Below, in pieces: positions 33,819 through 41,590 of a stretch of DNA of 64,000 nucleotides. A program made the position numbers and the translations under genes. A model generated the notes under the pieces. That model saw only the letters and a program-made list of their open reading frames with translations. It was not told the origin of the DNA and did not search any database. Within the stretch, counting starts at the first letter, position 1, and every line of letters begins with the position of its first letter. Source of the stretch: an uncultured Sutterella sp. (lineage in GTDB: Bacteria; Pseudomonadota; Gammaproteobacteria; Burkholderiales; Burkholderiaceae_F); assembly GCA_905197905.1 (NCBI GenBank), contig CAJKAP010000001.1, forward strand, positions 62,001-126,000, read 5' to 3'.

Positions 33819-34764
33819 GGAATCAAACCTCCCCAAAGGATAAGCATATAACGACTATTAGTTTTCTATTCTATCGAATTTTTGAGATTGATAGTTAAAA
33901 GTTTTTTCGAAGAAAGTACTTCTATTTGTTGTTTGTTTTGAAAAAGTGGTCTTTCAAGTAGTCTTTGTGCAGTTCTTTACATTGACGGTTTCAAGAGATC
34001 TAAACAAACATACGTATTTATACGTAAATACATGAGTCTCCCGAAATTTTTGACAAGCGTGCTTCAACCAAATTTTTAAAGGGTTAATATCTACCTATAA
34101 AGAGGTAAGTCAACAAGGAATGAAATCTTTCTTTGAAAAATCTTGACGGGAATAAACAAGTATTTGGCAAGTATACAACACATAAAAAATTCTATTTTAG
34201 AAAAAATTTTGCAAGAAAAACTCAAATAAATCAACGATGTAAAAGTTTATTGATCCGCAACTAGTCAACATATAGGGTTTTCACTAATATAACTGAATGG
34301 GTAGTCTCTTTAAACTTTTCCGTGATTAGTGATTAGTATCTAAGTCACTAGAGGTGATTAACTAGAGAAGCCCTCTCAAAGAAATTAAGTATTTACACGT
34401 ATTTTCTGAGACTCCTCGAATGTTAAGAAGTCGATTTTCTTTGATTAAAGCGAAACTCTTTAAAAGAAACCCTAACAACCTCTGAAGACTCTGCTATAAA
34501 AACGCCATGAGAAACCAGTTGACCTAGGCTGATTTGCTAATCAAAAACTTGTTCTTTGCGGTGTGACGTTTCCCACTGTGGGTAGACAGCATCTGGGGAA
34601 CAAACCCAATGAACTTAGGTAATGGAAAAATCTAGCTCGAAGCGCTGTGGTTAGAGCTTTGAGCAACTAAAGATTTGACCCCGTGTTGGTTGTCGCAAGT
34701 GATCTGTCAATCACTGATTTCCCGTCAATCAATGCAAAGTCTTTAATCTAGGAGACCATAGGAA
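33819..34764. other. 946-bp AT-rich non-coding region upstream of frdA
   Basis: No ORF of useful length lies between ridA (minus) and frdA (plus). It contains the operator-like inverted repeat GTATTTA-TACG-TAAATAC (34014-34031) and a related half-site, GTATTTACACGTA (34389-34401, 12 of 13 bases as in the first). It also holds TGATT-N4-AATCA (34530-34543), AGTGAT-N6-ATCACT (34698-34715), CCCAC-T-GTGGG near 34573, and an 8-bp hairpin CTCGAAGC/GCTTTGAG (34636-34643 and 34656-34663). The last 250 bp read like a structured leader. I do not recognise a known riboswitch. Confidence 0.65.
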
Positions 34765-36750
34765 ATGAAAATCATCTACACCGACGTGCTCGTGATCGGT
34801 GGCGGTCTTGCCGGTTTGCGTATGGCAGTCGCTGCCAAGCGCCGTGGGCATGACGCGATCGTCCTGTCGCTTGTTCCGCCGAAGCGTAGCCACTCTAAGG
34901 CTGCTCAAGGTGGTATGCAGGCCTCCCTTGGTAATGTTATTAAGGGTATGGGTGACAACGAAGACATTCACTTCGGAGATACCGTTCGCGGTTCCGACTG
35001 GGGTGCTGACCAGGAAGTGGTGCGTATGTTCGTGAATACCTCTCCGAAGGCTGTTCGTGAACTCGCCGCTTGGGGCGTGCCTTGGAGTCGTATCACCCCG
35101 GGTGATCGTCAAGTCATTATTAATGGCGAAAAAGTCACGATTACGGAACGTAAAGAAGCTGCTGGCTTGGTTGCCCAGCGTGACTTCGGTGGTACCAAGA
35201 AGTGGCGTACTTGCTACGTGTCCGACTGTACCGGTCATGCTATGTTGAATGCCGTCTCTGACCGCATCATCGCTGAACAGGTTCCGGTTATCGAACGCGT
35301 GGAAGCCATGTCCTTGATTCACGACGGTAAGCGCTGCTATGGTGCTGTGGTTCGTGACTTGATCACTGGTGAATTGATGGCCTATGTCTCGAAGGCTACC
35401 GCTATTGCTACTGGCGGTGCTGGTCGTATTTATCGCGTGACCACGAACGCCGTGATCTGCGAAGGTATCGGTTACGACCTCGCCTTGACGACTGGTGTGG
35501 CTGCCTTGGGTAACATGGAAGCCATTCAGTTCCACCCGACCGGTATTTTCCCGGCTGGTATTTTGGTGACCGAAGGTTGCCGTGGTGACGGCGGTTTGTT
35601 GCGTGACGTTGATGGTCACCGCTTCATGCCGGACGTTGAACCTGAAAAGAAAGAATTGGCTTCCCGTGACGTCGTGTCTCGCCGTATGGAAGAACGTATT
35701 GCCCAGGGTAAGGGTGTGAAGAGCCGCTTCGGCGAACACATCTGGTTGGACATCACGCTCTTGGGCGAACAGCACATCAAGCACAAGTTGCGCGAAGTTT
35801 ATGAAATTTGCCACTACTTCTTAGGTGTGGACCCGACGAAGGAATGGGTTCCTGTTCGTCCTGCTCAGCACTATACGATGGGTGGTATCCGTACGTTGCC
35901 CACTGGCGAAAGCCCCACGTTGAAAGGCTTGTTCGCTGCTGGTGAAGCTGCTTGCTGGGATATGCACGGCTTTAACCGCTTGGGTGGTAACTCGGTGGCT
36001 GAAACGGTGGTTGCTGGTATGATCGTTGGCGAATTCATCGCTGACTTCTGCGACAAGCCCGAAAATGCTATCGATATTCCAGCCTCTATTGTTTACGACG
36101 CTGTGAACAAAGAAGCCAATCGTATGAAGCATTTCACCACTAACGGTGGTAGCGAAAATGCCTATGAACTGCGTACTCGTATGCAGGAAATCATGACTAC
36201 CAAGATTGGTATCTTCCGTCGTGGCGCCGATATGGAAAGCGCCGTCTCCGAATTGGAAGACCTCTATAAGCGTTCCTTCAATGTGGCGGTCAAGGATGTG
36301 GTTGGTCCGAATCCGGAACTCATCTACGCCTACCGTACACAGTCCATGCTTCGCGTGGCGCTCTCCGTGGCTTGCGGTGCTCTTAACCGTAAAGAATCCC
36401 GCGGTGCTCACTACCGTGAAGACTACTCCGTGCGTAACGACGTGGAATGGCTCAGCCGCACGCTCGCTACCTGGAAGGAAGGCGATACGTTACCGACGCT
36501 CAACTATCAGAAGCTCGACATTTCCAAGATGGAATTGCCGCCGGGATTCCGTGGTTACGGTGTGAAGAACTACATCGAAAGCCCCGAATCCGTCAAGCGT
36601 CAAGCTGAAGTGGATGCCATCCGCGCCAAGATGGAAGCAGAAGGCAAGGACCGCTTCGCTATTCAGGAAGCTCTCATGCCGTATCAGCACTTGTTGCCGA
36701 AGCGCTTGCAGGGCAAGAACGAACGTATTGATGAACCGCTGAACGATTAA
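34765..36750 (+). CDS. frdA: Fumarate reductase flavoprotein subunit, campylobacterial type
   Basis: This 661-residue flavoprotein binds FAD and reduces fumarate to succinate. The dinucleotide-binding start is VLVIGGGLAGLRMAVAAKRR. His43 in KRSHSKAAQGGMQAS is the expected site of covalent FAD attachment. QFHPTGIFPAGILVTEGCRG and HGFNRLGGNSVAETVVAGMI carry active-site residues. Length and wording (NVIKGMGDNEDIHFGDTVRG; DFGGTKKWRTCYVSDCTGHA) resemble Wolinella/Campylobacter FrdA more than the E. coli enzyme. AGGAGA and TAGGAA precede the ATG. frdB follows after 17 bp. No frdC/frdD-like anchor gene is adjacent. Confidence 0.95.
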   Translation: MKIIYTDVLVIGGGLAGLRMAVAAKRRGHDAIVLSLVPPKRSHSKAAQGGMQASLGNVIKGMGDNEDIHFGDTVRGSDWGADQEVVRMFVNTSPKAVRELAAWGVPWSRITPGDRQVIINGEKVTITERKEAAGLVAQRDFGGTKKWRTCYVSDCTGHAMLNAVSDRIIAEQVPVIERVEAMSLIHDGKRCYGAVVRDLITGELMAYVSKATAIATGGAGRIYRVTTNAVICEGIGYDLALTTGVAALGNMEAIQFHPTGIFPAGILVTEGCRGDGGLLRDVDGHRFMPDVEPEKKELASRDVVSRRMEERIAQGKGVKSRFGEHIWLDITLLGEQHIKHKLREVYEICHYFLGVDPTKEWVPVRPAQHYTMGGIRTLPTGESPTLKGLFAAGEAACWDMHGFNRLGGNSVAETVVAGMIVGEFIADFCDKPENAIDIPASIVYDAVNKEANRMKHFTTNGGSENAYELRTRMQEIMTTKIGIFRRGADMESAVSELEDLYKRSFNVAVKDVVGPNPELIYAYRTQSMLRVALSVACGALNRKESRGAHYREDYSVRNDVEWLSRTLATWKEGDTLPTLNYQKLDISKMELPPGFRGYGVKNYIESPESVKRQAEVDAIRAKMEAEGKDRFAIQEALMPYQHLLPKRLQGKNERIDEPLND

Positions 36751-36767
36751 TTTTGGAGCTGATGCAA

Positions 36768-37574
36768 ATGGCTGATACTCAACAGAAGAAGCACCGCATG
36801 CTGAAAATTAGCATTCTGCGCTTCAACCCCCAGGACCCCGAAAGTGTTCCGCACATGCAGACGTATGAATTGGAAGAATCCGATTCCATGACGCTCTTCA
36901 TCGCGTTGAACGAATTGCGTGACACCCAGGATCCGACCTTACAGTTTGACTTCGTCTGCCGCGCTGGGATTTGTGGTTCCTGCGCCATGATGATCAATGG
37001 TAAGCCTGGTTTGGCTTGCCGTACGTTGACCCGCGACCTTCCGACGGAATTCACGCTTGCTCCGTTGCCGGCCTTTGAATTGATTGGCGACTTGTCCGTC
37101 AATACCGGTAAGTGGATGCGTGACATGTCCGAACGCATGGAAACGTGGGTTCACATGAAGGAAGAAGAAGTGGATCTTCGCAAGAAGGAAGAACCGATGG
37201 ATCCGCAATTGGCCGAAGACATTTACGTTCTCGACCGCTGCGTGGAATGCGGTTGCTGTATCGCTGGTTGCGGTACGGTCCGTATCCGTCCGGACTTCGT
37301 CGGTGGCGTGGGCATCAACAAGATCGCTCGCTTCCGCTTGGATCCGCGTGACACCCGTAACGATGCTGACTACTATGAAGTGGTTGGTGACGAATCTGGT
37401 GTGTTCGGTTGCATGTCGTTGCTCGCTTGCCACGACTTCTGCCCGAAGGATCTTCCTTTGAAGACACAGATTGCCTTTATCCGTCGTAAGATGGCTGAAC
37501 AGGGTATGCGTGGGTACGATAAGGTTTTACCGTCCCAGAAAAAAGCTATTCCCATTAAGCCAGTTCGGCAGTAA
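36768..37574 (+). CDS. frdB: Fumarate reductase iron-sulfur subunit
   Basis: This 268-residue subunit carries three clusters. The [2Fe-2S] ligands are in CRAGICGSCAMMINGKPGLAC (from about residue 64, given here as the two halves CRAGICGSC and GKPGLAC). The [4Fe-4S] ligands are in CVECGCCIAGC (about 157-167) and the [3Fe-4S] region is CMSLLACHDFCPKDLP (about 214-229). It relays electrons from the quinol site to FrdA. The ADYYEVVGDESGVFGCMSLL wording again matches campylobacterial FrdB. I chose ATG 36768 because GGAG lies 9 nt upstream; ATG 36762 is too close. A perfect 13-bp hairpin follows the gene. Confidence 0.94.
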   Translation: MADTQQKKHRMLKISILRFNPQDPESVPHMQTYELEESDSMTLFIALNELRDTQDPTLQFDFVCRAGICGSCAMMINGKPGLACRTLTRDLPTEFTLAPLPAFELIGDLSVNTGKWMRDMSERMETWVHMKEEEVDLRKKEEPMDPQLAEDIYVLDRCVECGCCIAGCGTVRIRPDFVGGVGINKIARFRLDPRDTRNDADYYEVVGDESGVFGCMSLLACHDFCPKDLPLKTQIAFIRRKMAEQGMRGYDKVLPSQKKAIPIKPVRQ

Positions 37575-37592
37575 TATTAGGTAATTAGGTAG

Positions 37593-37627
37593 TTCTAGCT
37601 ACTTCACCCTTTTTGAAGTAGCTAGAA
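37593..37627 (+). promoter_or_regulatory. Perfect 13-bp hairpin between frdB and aspA
   Basis: TTCTAGCTACTTC (37593-37605) pairs perfectly with GAAGTAGCTAGAA (37615-37627) across a 9-nt loop. No T run follows (TGATTACTC), so it is unlikely to be an ordinary terminator. A second small hairpin, GGGGG-ACTT-CCCCC, lies at about 37679-37692 just before the aspA Shine-Dalgarno. Confidence 0.75.
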
Positions 37628-37719
37628 TGATTACTCACTAAGAGTCCAGGACCACTCTCGAACTCTTAGAAAACTCTGGGGGACTTCCCCCCCGAAACTT
37701 AAATTTGAGGAGCATGAAT

Positions 37720-39117
37720 ATGTCCCGTATTGAAAGCGACTTCCTTGGCGAACTCGAGATTCCTGATGATGTTTACTATGGCGTTCAGACCATGCGTGGT
37801 AAGCAGAACTTCCACATCACCGAAATGCCCATGTCTCAGGAACCCTTCTTCCCGATCGCCTTTGGCTATGTGAAGAAAGCCGCTGCTAAGGCTAACAAGG
37901 AACTCGGTTGCATTCCGGCTGACGTCGCTGATGCTTTGATGTGGGCTTGCGACCAGTTGATCGCTGGCAAGTACAATGACCAGTTTGTTACTGACTGGTT
38001 GCAGGGCGGTGCTGGTACCTCCACCAACATGAACGTTAACGAAGTGATTTGTAACCTCGCTTGCGAACACTTGGGTCTTCAGAAGGGCGACAAGAAGGTT
38101 TCCCCGAACGACCACGCTAACTTCGGCCAGTCCACGAACGACACCTATCCGACCGCTTTGCACCTCTCCTTGTTGCTCCGTTCTAACGAACTCTTGAAGA
38201 CGGTTGAAGCCCTCGTTGGCTCCCTCTACAAGAAGGCTGATGAAACGAAGAACATCTTGAAGATGGGCCGTACCCACTTGCAAGACGCCGTCCCGATGTC
38301 CTTTGGCCAGGAATTCCATGGCTGGGGCAAGACCATTGAAGACGAAGTCCAGGTGATCAAGGAAGCTCAGGCTCACCTCAAGATTGTGAACCTCGGTGCT
38401 ACCGCTATTGGTACGACCGTGACGGCTCACCCTGACTATCCTGCTCTCGCTGTGAAGTACTTGGCCGAATTCACCGGCATCGACTTCAAGAATAGCTGCG
38501 ACTTGGTTGCTGCTACGAGCGATTGCGGTTCCTATGTGGCCCTCTCCTCCGCTTGCAAGAGCTTGGCCGTTAAGTTGACGAAGGTCTGCAACGACTTGCG
38601 CTTGTTGGCTTCTGGTCCGCGTACGGGTCTCTCTGAACTCGTTCTCCCGCAGCTCCAGCCTGGCTCCTCCATCATGCCGGGTAAAGTCAACCCTGTTATC
38701 CCTGAAGTGACCAACCAGGCTTCCTTCTTGGCTATCGGTCTTGACACCACGGTGATGTTGGCTGCTTCCGCTGGTCAGCTCGAATTGAATGTTATGGAAC
38801 CTGTGATCACGTTCGCCCTCTACCTCCAGATGAAGGTGTTGTCGAATGCTTGCACGGCTTTGCGTGAAAAATGCGTTGAAGGCATCGTCATTAACGCTGA
38901 CCACTGCAAGGATCTCGTGATGGGTTCCCTCGGTATCGTGACGCTCTTGAAGCCCCACTTCGGCTACAAGCCCTGCGCTAACGTTGCTCGCGAAGGCTTC
39001 TTGACTGGCAAGTCCTTGCATCAGCTCGTTGTTGAAGAAAAGGGCATGATGACGCAGGAAGAATGGGACAAGACGTTCACCTACGAAAACCTGATTAACC
39101 CGAAGTTCCAGAAATAA
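37720..39117 (+). CDS. aspA: Aspartate ammonia-lyase (aspartase)
   Basis: This 465-residue enzyme of the fumarase/aspartase superfamily deaminates L-aspartate to fumarate and ammonia. The superfamily signature GSSIMPGKVNPVIPEV lies at about 317-332. AGTSTNMNVNEVI and NDHANFGQSTNDTYPTALHL provide substrate contacts, and the N-terminus SRIESDFLGELEIPDDVYYG is aspartase-like. I chose ATG 37720 because GAGGAG lies 7 nt upstream. It lies between frdB and the Dcu gene, so fumarate produced here can feed FrdAB directly. Class II fumarases share the fold, but the context favours aspartase. Confidence 0.93.
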   Translation: MSRIESDFLGELEIPDDVYYGVQTMRGKQNFHITEMPMSQEPFFPIAFGYVKKAAAKANKELGCIPADVADALMWACDQLIAGKYNDQFVTDWLQGGAGTSTNMNVNEVICNLACEHLGLQKGDKKVSPNDHANFGQSTNDTYPTALHLSLLLRSNELLKTVEALVGSLYKKADETKNILKMGRTHLQDAVPMSFGQEFHGWGKTIEDEVQVIKEAQAHLKIVNLGATAIGTTVTAHPDYPALAVKYLAEFTGIDFKNSCDLVAATSDCGSYVALSSACKSLAVKLTKVCNDLRLLASGPRTGLSELVLPQLQPGSSIMPGKVNPVIPEVTNQASFLAIGLDTTVMLAASAGQLELNVMEPVITFALYLQMKVLSNACTALREKCVEGIVINADHCKDLVMGSLGIVTLLKPHFGYKPCANVAREGFLTGKSLHQLVVEEKGMMTQEEWDKTFTYENLINPKFQK

Positions 39118-39131
39118 GGAACTGGGAAACT

Positions 39132-39205
39132 TCTGGGGTAGGAGTTTGTGACCTGCCCCAGATGTAAGACTACCGCCAGCTTTATCGACCAGTTAAGGTT
39201 GGCGG
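39132..39205 (+). promoter_or_regulatory. Two consecutive hairpins between aspA and the Dcu gene
   Basis: TCTGGGGTAGG (39132-39142) pairs with CCTGCCCCAGA (39152-39162) over 11 bp with one wobble. Then CCGCCA (39173-39178) pairs with TGGCGG (39200-39205). Neither is followed by a T run. A third hairpin follows at 39234. Confidence 0.7.
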
Positions 39206-39225
39206 CATAACTATACCAACCACAA

Positions 39226-39270
39226 AGAGGAATCAAAGGCTCGGGCAAACAGCCTTTGACCAATGCTATG
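39226..39270 (+). promoter_or_regulatory. Hairpin between Shine-Dalgarno and start codon of the Dcu gene
   Basis: AGAGG (39226-39230) is the only Shine-Dalgarno-like site but lies 37 nt before ATG 39268. CAAAGGCT (39234-39241) pairs perfectly with AGCCTTTG (39251-39258). With this 25-nt hairpin folded, the unpaired distance is about 12 nt. The arrangement resembles that before dnaB. Confidence 0.5.
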
Positions 39271-40602
39271 TCTATTCAGATTATTCTTCAATTTTTAGTC
39301 GTCCTCGTGGCGATTTTCCTCGGTGTTCGCTTAGGCGGCATCGGTATTGGTTACGTCGGCGGCGCTGGCGTGATCGTTCTCGGTCTCTGCTTCGGTGTCG
39401 CCCCAGGTAATGTGCCTTGGGACGTGATCTTGATCATTGCTTCCGTGATCGCTGCTATTTCTGCTATGCAGTTGGCTGGTGGTTTGGACTATTTGGTTCA
39501 GATCGCGGAACGCATTCTTCGTAGTAACCCAAAACAGATTAACTACTTGGCTCCGTGCGTGACCTACGCTTTGACGTTGTTCGCTGGTACCGGTCATACC
39601 GCTTTCTCCATGATCCCTGTGATCGTTGAAGTGGCTAAGGAACAGCACATTCGTCCTTGCGTGCCGCTTTCCATCGCTGTGGTTGCCTCCCAGATCGCTA
39701 TTACGGCCTCCCCGGTTTCCGCTGCTGTGATTTACATGTCCGGCGTGTTGGAAAAATTCGGTTGGAGCTATCCGTTGCTCCTCGGCATTTGGATCGTCAC
39801 GACGTTTATCGCCTGCATGTTGACCGCTTTCATCATGAGCAAGATCTCCAACATGGACCTCGACAGCGACCCTGTTTACAAGGATCGTCTTGCTAAGGGT
39901 CTCGTGAAGGCTCCTGTTGCTGAAGAAAAGGTTTTGCCGCAGGGTGCTAAGCTCTCCGTCTTGATCTTCTTGATCGGTATTATCGTGATCGTTTTCTACG
40001 CCTCCGCTATTTCTCCAGCTGTTGGCTTGATCGACCCGGTTATCGTCAAGCGTGACGCCGCTATCTGGTCGTTCATGTTCATGATCGCTTCCTTGATTAC
40101 GGTTTGCTGTAAGGTTGACATCTCCAAGATCGGTGGTAGCTCCGTGTTCCAGAGCGGTATGATTGCCTGTATCTGCGTGTTCGGTGTGGCCTGGTTGGGT
40201 GACACGTTCGTCGCTGCTCACAGCAATGAAATCAAGTCCTTCGCTGCTGAAACGGTTAGCTCCTATCCGGCTCTCTTGGCTGTGGTGTTCTTCGTTGCCG
40301 CTATGCTCCTCTATTCTCAGGCTGCTACGGCTAAGGCTATTACCCCGGCTATTATCGCTGCCTTGGGTATCACCTCTGCTAACCCGGATGCTAGCTACAT
40401 GCTCGTGGCTTCCTTCGCCGCTGTGTCCGCCTTGTTCGTTCTTCCGACCTACCCGACGTTGTTGGGCGCTGTTCAGATGGACTACACGGGTACGACGCGT
40501 ATCGGTAAGTGGGTGTTCAACCATGCATTCTTCATCCCTGGCGTCTTGGCAATCGTGATTGCTGTTGCGCTCGGCTTCGTTGCTGCTGGTCTCTTCCACT
40601 AA
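39268..40602 (+). CDS. Anaerobic C4-dicarboxylate transporter, DcuA/DcuB family
   Basis: This 444-residue inner-membrane carrier has about ten to eleven hydrophobic segments. Family markers are AISAMQLAGGLDYLVQIAER, PCVTYALTLFAGTGHTAFSM, VVASQIAITASPVSAAVIYM and the C-terminal FFIPGVLAIVIAVALGFVAA. DcuA/DcuB exchange aspartate, fumarate or malate for succinate during fumarate respiration. I cannot separate DcuA from DcuB by eye. I chose ATG 39268; a TTG at 39256 is in frame but lies in a hairpin arm. It is the last gene of frdA-frdB-aspA-dcu and completes the substrate cycle. Confidence 0.93.
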   Translation: MSIQIILQFLVVLVAIFLGVRLGGIGIGYVGGAGVIVLGLCFGVAPGNVPWDVILIIASVIAAISAMQLAGGLDYLVQIAERILRSNPKQINYLAPCVTYALTLFAGTGHTAFSMIPVIVEVAKEQHIRPCVPLSIAVVASQIAITASPVSAAVIYMSGVLEKFGWSYPLLLGIWIVTTFIACMLTAFIMSKISNMDLDSDPVYKDRLAKGLVKAPVAEEKVLPQGAKLSVLIFLIGIIVIVFYASAISPAVGLIDPVIVKRDAAIWSFMFMIASLITVCCKVDISKIGGSSVFQSGMIACICVFGVAWLGDTFVAAHSNEIKSFAAETVSSYPALLAVVFFVAAMLLYSQAATAKAITPAIIAALGITSANPDASYMLVASFAAVSALFVLPTYPTLLGAVQMDYTGTTRIGKWVFNHAFFIPGVLAIVIAVALGFVAAGLFH

Positions 40603-40620
40603 GAAGGTACCTTTGCCCTC

Positions 40621-40648
40621 AGAGGCTAGTCTTGCCCATCTAGCCTCT
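40621..40648 (+). terminator. Hairpin after the Dcu gene
   Basis: AGAGGCTAG (40621-40629) pairs perfectly with CTAGCCTCT (40640-40648). Only TTAA follows, so this may be a 3'-protecting hairpin ahead of the true terminator at 40674. Confidence 0.6.
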
Positions 40649-40673
40649 TAATGCTCAATACTGGTTAGAAAAT

Positions 40674-40707
40674 AGGCACTGTGCTTGAATTGGTACAGTG
40701 CCTTTTT
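40674..40707 (+). terminator. Terminator of the frd-asp-dcu cluster
   Basis: AGGCACTGT pairs with ACAGTGCCT around a 12-nt loop and is followed by a TTTTTC tail. Confidence 0.85.
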
Positions 40708-40715
40708 CGTTGCGC

Positions 40716-40761
40716 AAAAAAAAAATGACCAACGCCACCCAAGAGATGACGCTGGTCATTC
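40716..40761 (-). terminator. Terminator after the marR gene
   Basis: On the minus strand AATGACCAGCG and CGTTGGTCATT pair across a 14-nt loop, and nine T residues follow. Confidence 0.82.
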
Positions 40762-40785
40762 GCTTCTGTACTAAAGAAGACGGGA

Positions 40786-41226
40786 TTAGTTTGCCGCGAG
40801 TGGCTCGAAGAGCTTGTTGAGTAACTCCTCGAGGCTCTGCGCTTCTTCTTCGGTGAGCGCATTGAGCATGATCTCATTGAGCTTTGCACTCACTTCTTCA
40901 AAGATGGGTTTGATCTCTAGAGCCTTATCGGTGAGACAAACCGCCAGAGCACGCGCATCAAATTCGCTAGCGCGTTTTTCCACGTAGCCCAGTTTCACCA
41001 ACTTATCAACGAGCACCGACACCGTGGATTTGGTGCGTTTCGTGCGCGTAGCCAACTCTGTCACAGTGAGACCATCTTCTTGGTAGAGCTTACTCAAGAT
41101 GTCACCGTGGCAAGTCATGAGATCCGTGATGCCATGGCGCTGCAATTCATCAGTGATGATGCGGCCTGCATGAAACGTGATCAAAGAGGCTTGGGAAACG
41201 AAGGGACGAAAATGTTTTGTAATCAT
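40786..41226 (-). CDS. MarR-family transcriptional regulator
   Basis: This 146-residue protein has the MarR winged helix-turn-helix: LTVTELATRTKRTKSTVSVL (about 53-72) for the DNA-recognition region, then VDKLVKLGYVEKRASEFDAR with the wing residues. Helical dimerisation segments flank it. The ligand is unknown. I place the start at ATG 41226, 12 bp downstream of a perfect TATAAT and next to a perfect 20-bp palindrome, so a longer frame to 41280 would read through its own promoter. No Shine-Dalgarno is obvious and the transcript would have a very short leader. The only non-tRNA neighbour is the Dcu gene, in convergent orientation. Confidence 0.9.
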   Translation of the reverse strand: MITKHFRPFVSQASLITFHAGRIITDELQRHGITDLMTCHGDILSKLYQEDGLTVTELATRTKRTKSTVSVLVDKLVKLGYVEKRASEFDARALAVCLTDKALEIKPIFEEVSAKLNEIMLNALTEEEAQSLEELLNKLFEPLAAN

Positions 41227-41233
41227 AGTAAGG

Positions 41234-41265
41234 GATATTATAGTTCGATATCGAACTATCGAGCA
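41234..41265 (-). promoter_or_regulatory. marR promoter with embedded 20-bp operator palindrome
   Basis: The palindrome ATAGTTCGATATCGAACTAT (41240-41259) is perfect over 20 bp. On the minus strand TTGCTC, an 18-bp spacer and a perfect TATAAT flank it, so the palindrome fills the space between the -35 and -10 boxes. This is the expected layout for MarR autorepression. Confidence 0.85.
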
Positions 41266-41325
41266 ACTTAAGTGGAACAAGGTGTTGCTATGGGGTAGGA
41301 AAGAGAAGGAACGCTATCGCAGAAA

Positions 41326-41353
41326 AGAAAAAACCACAGACAAAAGCCTGTGG
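41326..41353 (-). terminator. Terminator after tRNA-Leu(TAA)
   Basis: CCACAG (41334-41339) pairs with CTGTGG (41348-41353), and six T residues follow on the minus strand. Confidence 0.75.
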
Positions 41354-41364
41354 AAGTAAGATCA

Positions 41365-41455
41365 TGGTGCCGGGGACGGGAATCGAACCCGTACGCCGTG
41401 TTTAAATGGCGGCGGATTTTAAGTCCGCTACGTCTACCAGTTCCGTCACCCCGGC
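41365..41455 (-). tRNA. tRNA-Leu (anticodon TAA)
   Basis: The minus strand gives a 91-nt class II tRNA: acceptor GCCGGGG with CCCCGGC, the D-loop TGGTAGAC, the anticodon loop CTTAAAA, a long variable arm around GCCATTTAAACACGGC, the T-loop TTCGATT and an encoded CCA. Confidence 0.95.
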
Positions 41456-41466
41456 AACCATAGATT

Positions 41467-41496
41467 GAAAAAAAGGAACCTTTGACAAGTTCCTTG
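41467..41496 (-). terminator. Terminator between tRNA-Gly and tRNA-Leu
   Basis: AAGGAAC (41473-41479) pairs with GTTCCTT (41489-41495), and seven T residues follow on the minus strand. It would separate the Gly-Cys-Gly transcript from tRNA-Leu(TAA). Confidence 0.7.
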
Positions 41497-41512
41497 CTTT
41501 TCAAAAGTCGTT

Positions 41513-41588
41513 TGGAGCGGGAAACGAGTCTCGAACTCGCGACCTCAACCTTGGCAAGGTTGCGCTCTACCAACTGAGCTATTCCCGC
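41513..41588 (-). tRNA. tRNA-Gly (anticodon GCC), copy 2 of the minus array
   Basis: A 76-nt tRNA with acceptor GCGGGAA, the D-arm GCTCAGTTGGTAGAGC, the anticodon loop CTTGCCA, the T-loop TTCGAGA and an encoded CCA. It is identical to the copies at 41673, 45590 and 45692. Confidence 0.97.
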
Positions 41589-41590
41589 AT

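Noticed and set aside
34530..34543. FNR-like box TGATT-N4-AATCA upstream of frdA
   Set aside because: The FNR consensus is TTGAT-N4-ATCAA. The arms here are shifted by one base, so it is not a true match.
34729..35814. Long open frame on the minus strand opposite frdA
   Set aside because: It mirrors the strongly biased codon use of frdA, has a His/Thr-rich low-quality sequence with no family resemblance, and lacks a ribosome-binding site.
37699..39021. Open frame of about 440 codons on the minus strand opposite aspA
   Set aside because: It is the antisense shadow of a highly expressed gene whose codon choice avoids stops on the other strand. No recognisable domain.
39331..40599. Open frame of about 420 codons opposite the Dcu gene
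   Set aside because: Same explanation. The translation is rich in His, Asn and Asp with no hydrophobic core or motif.
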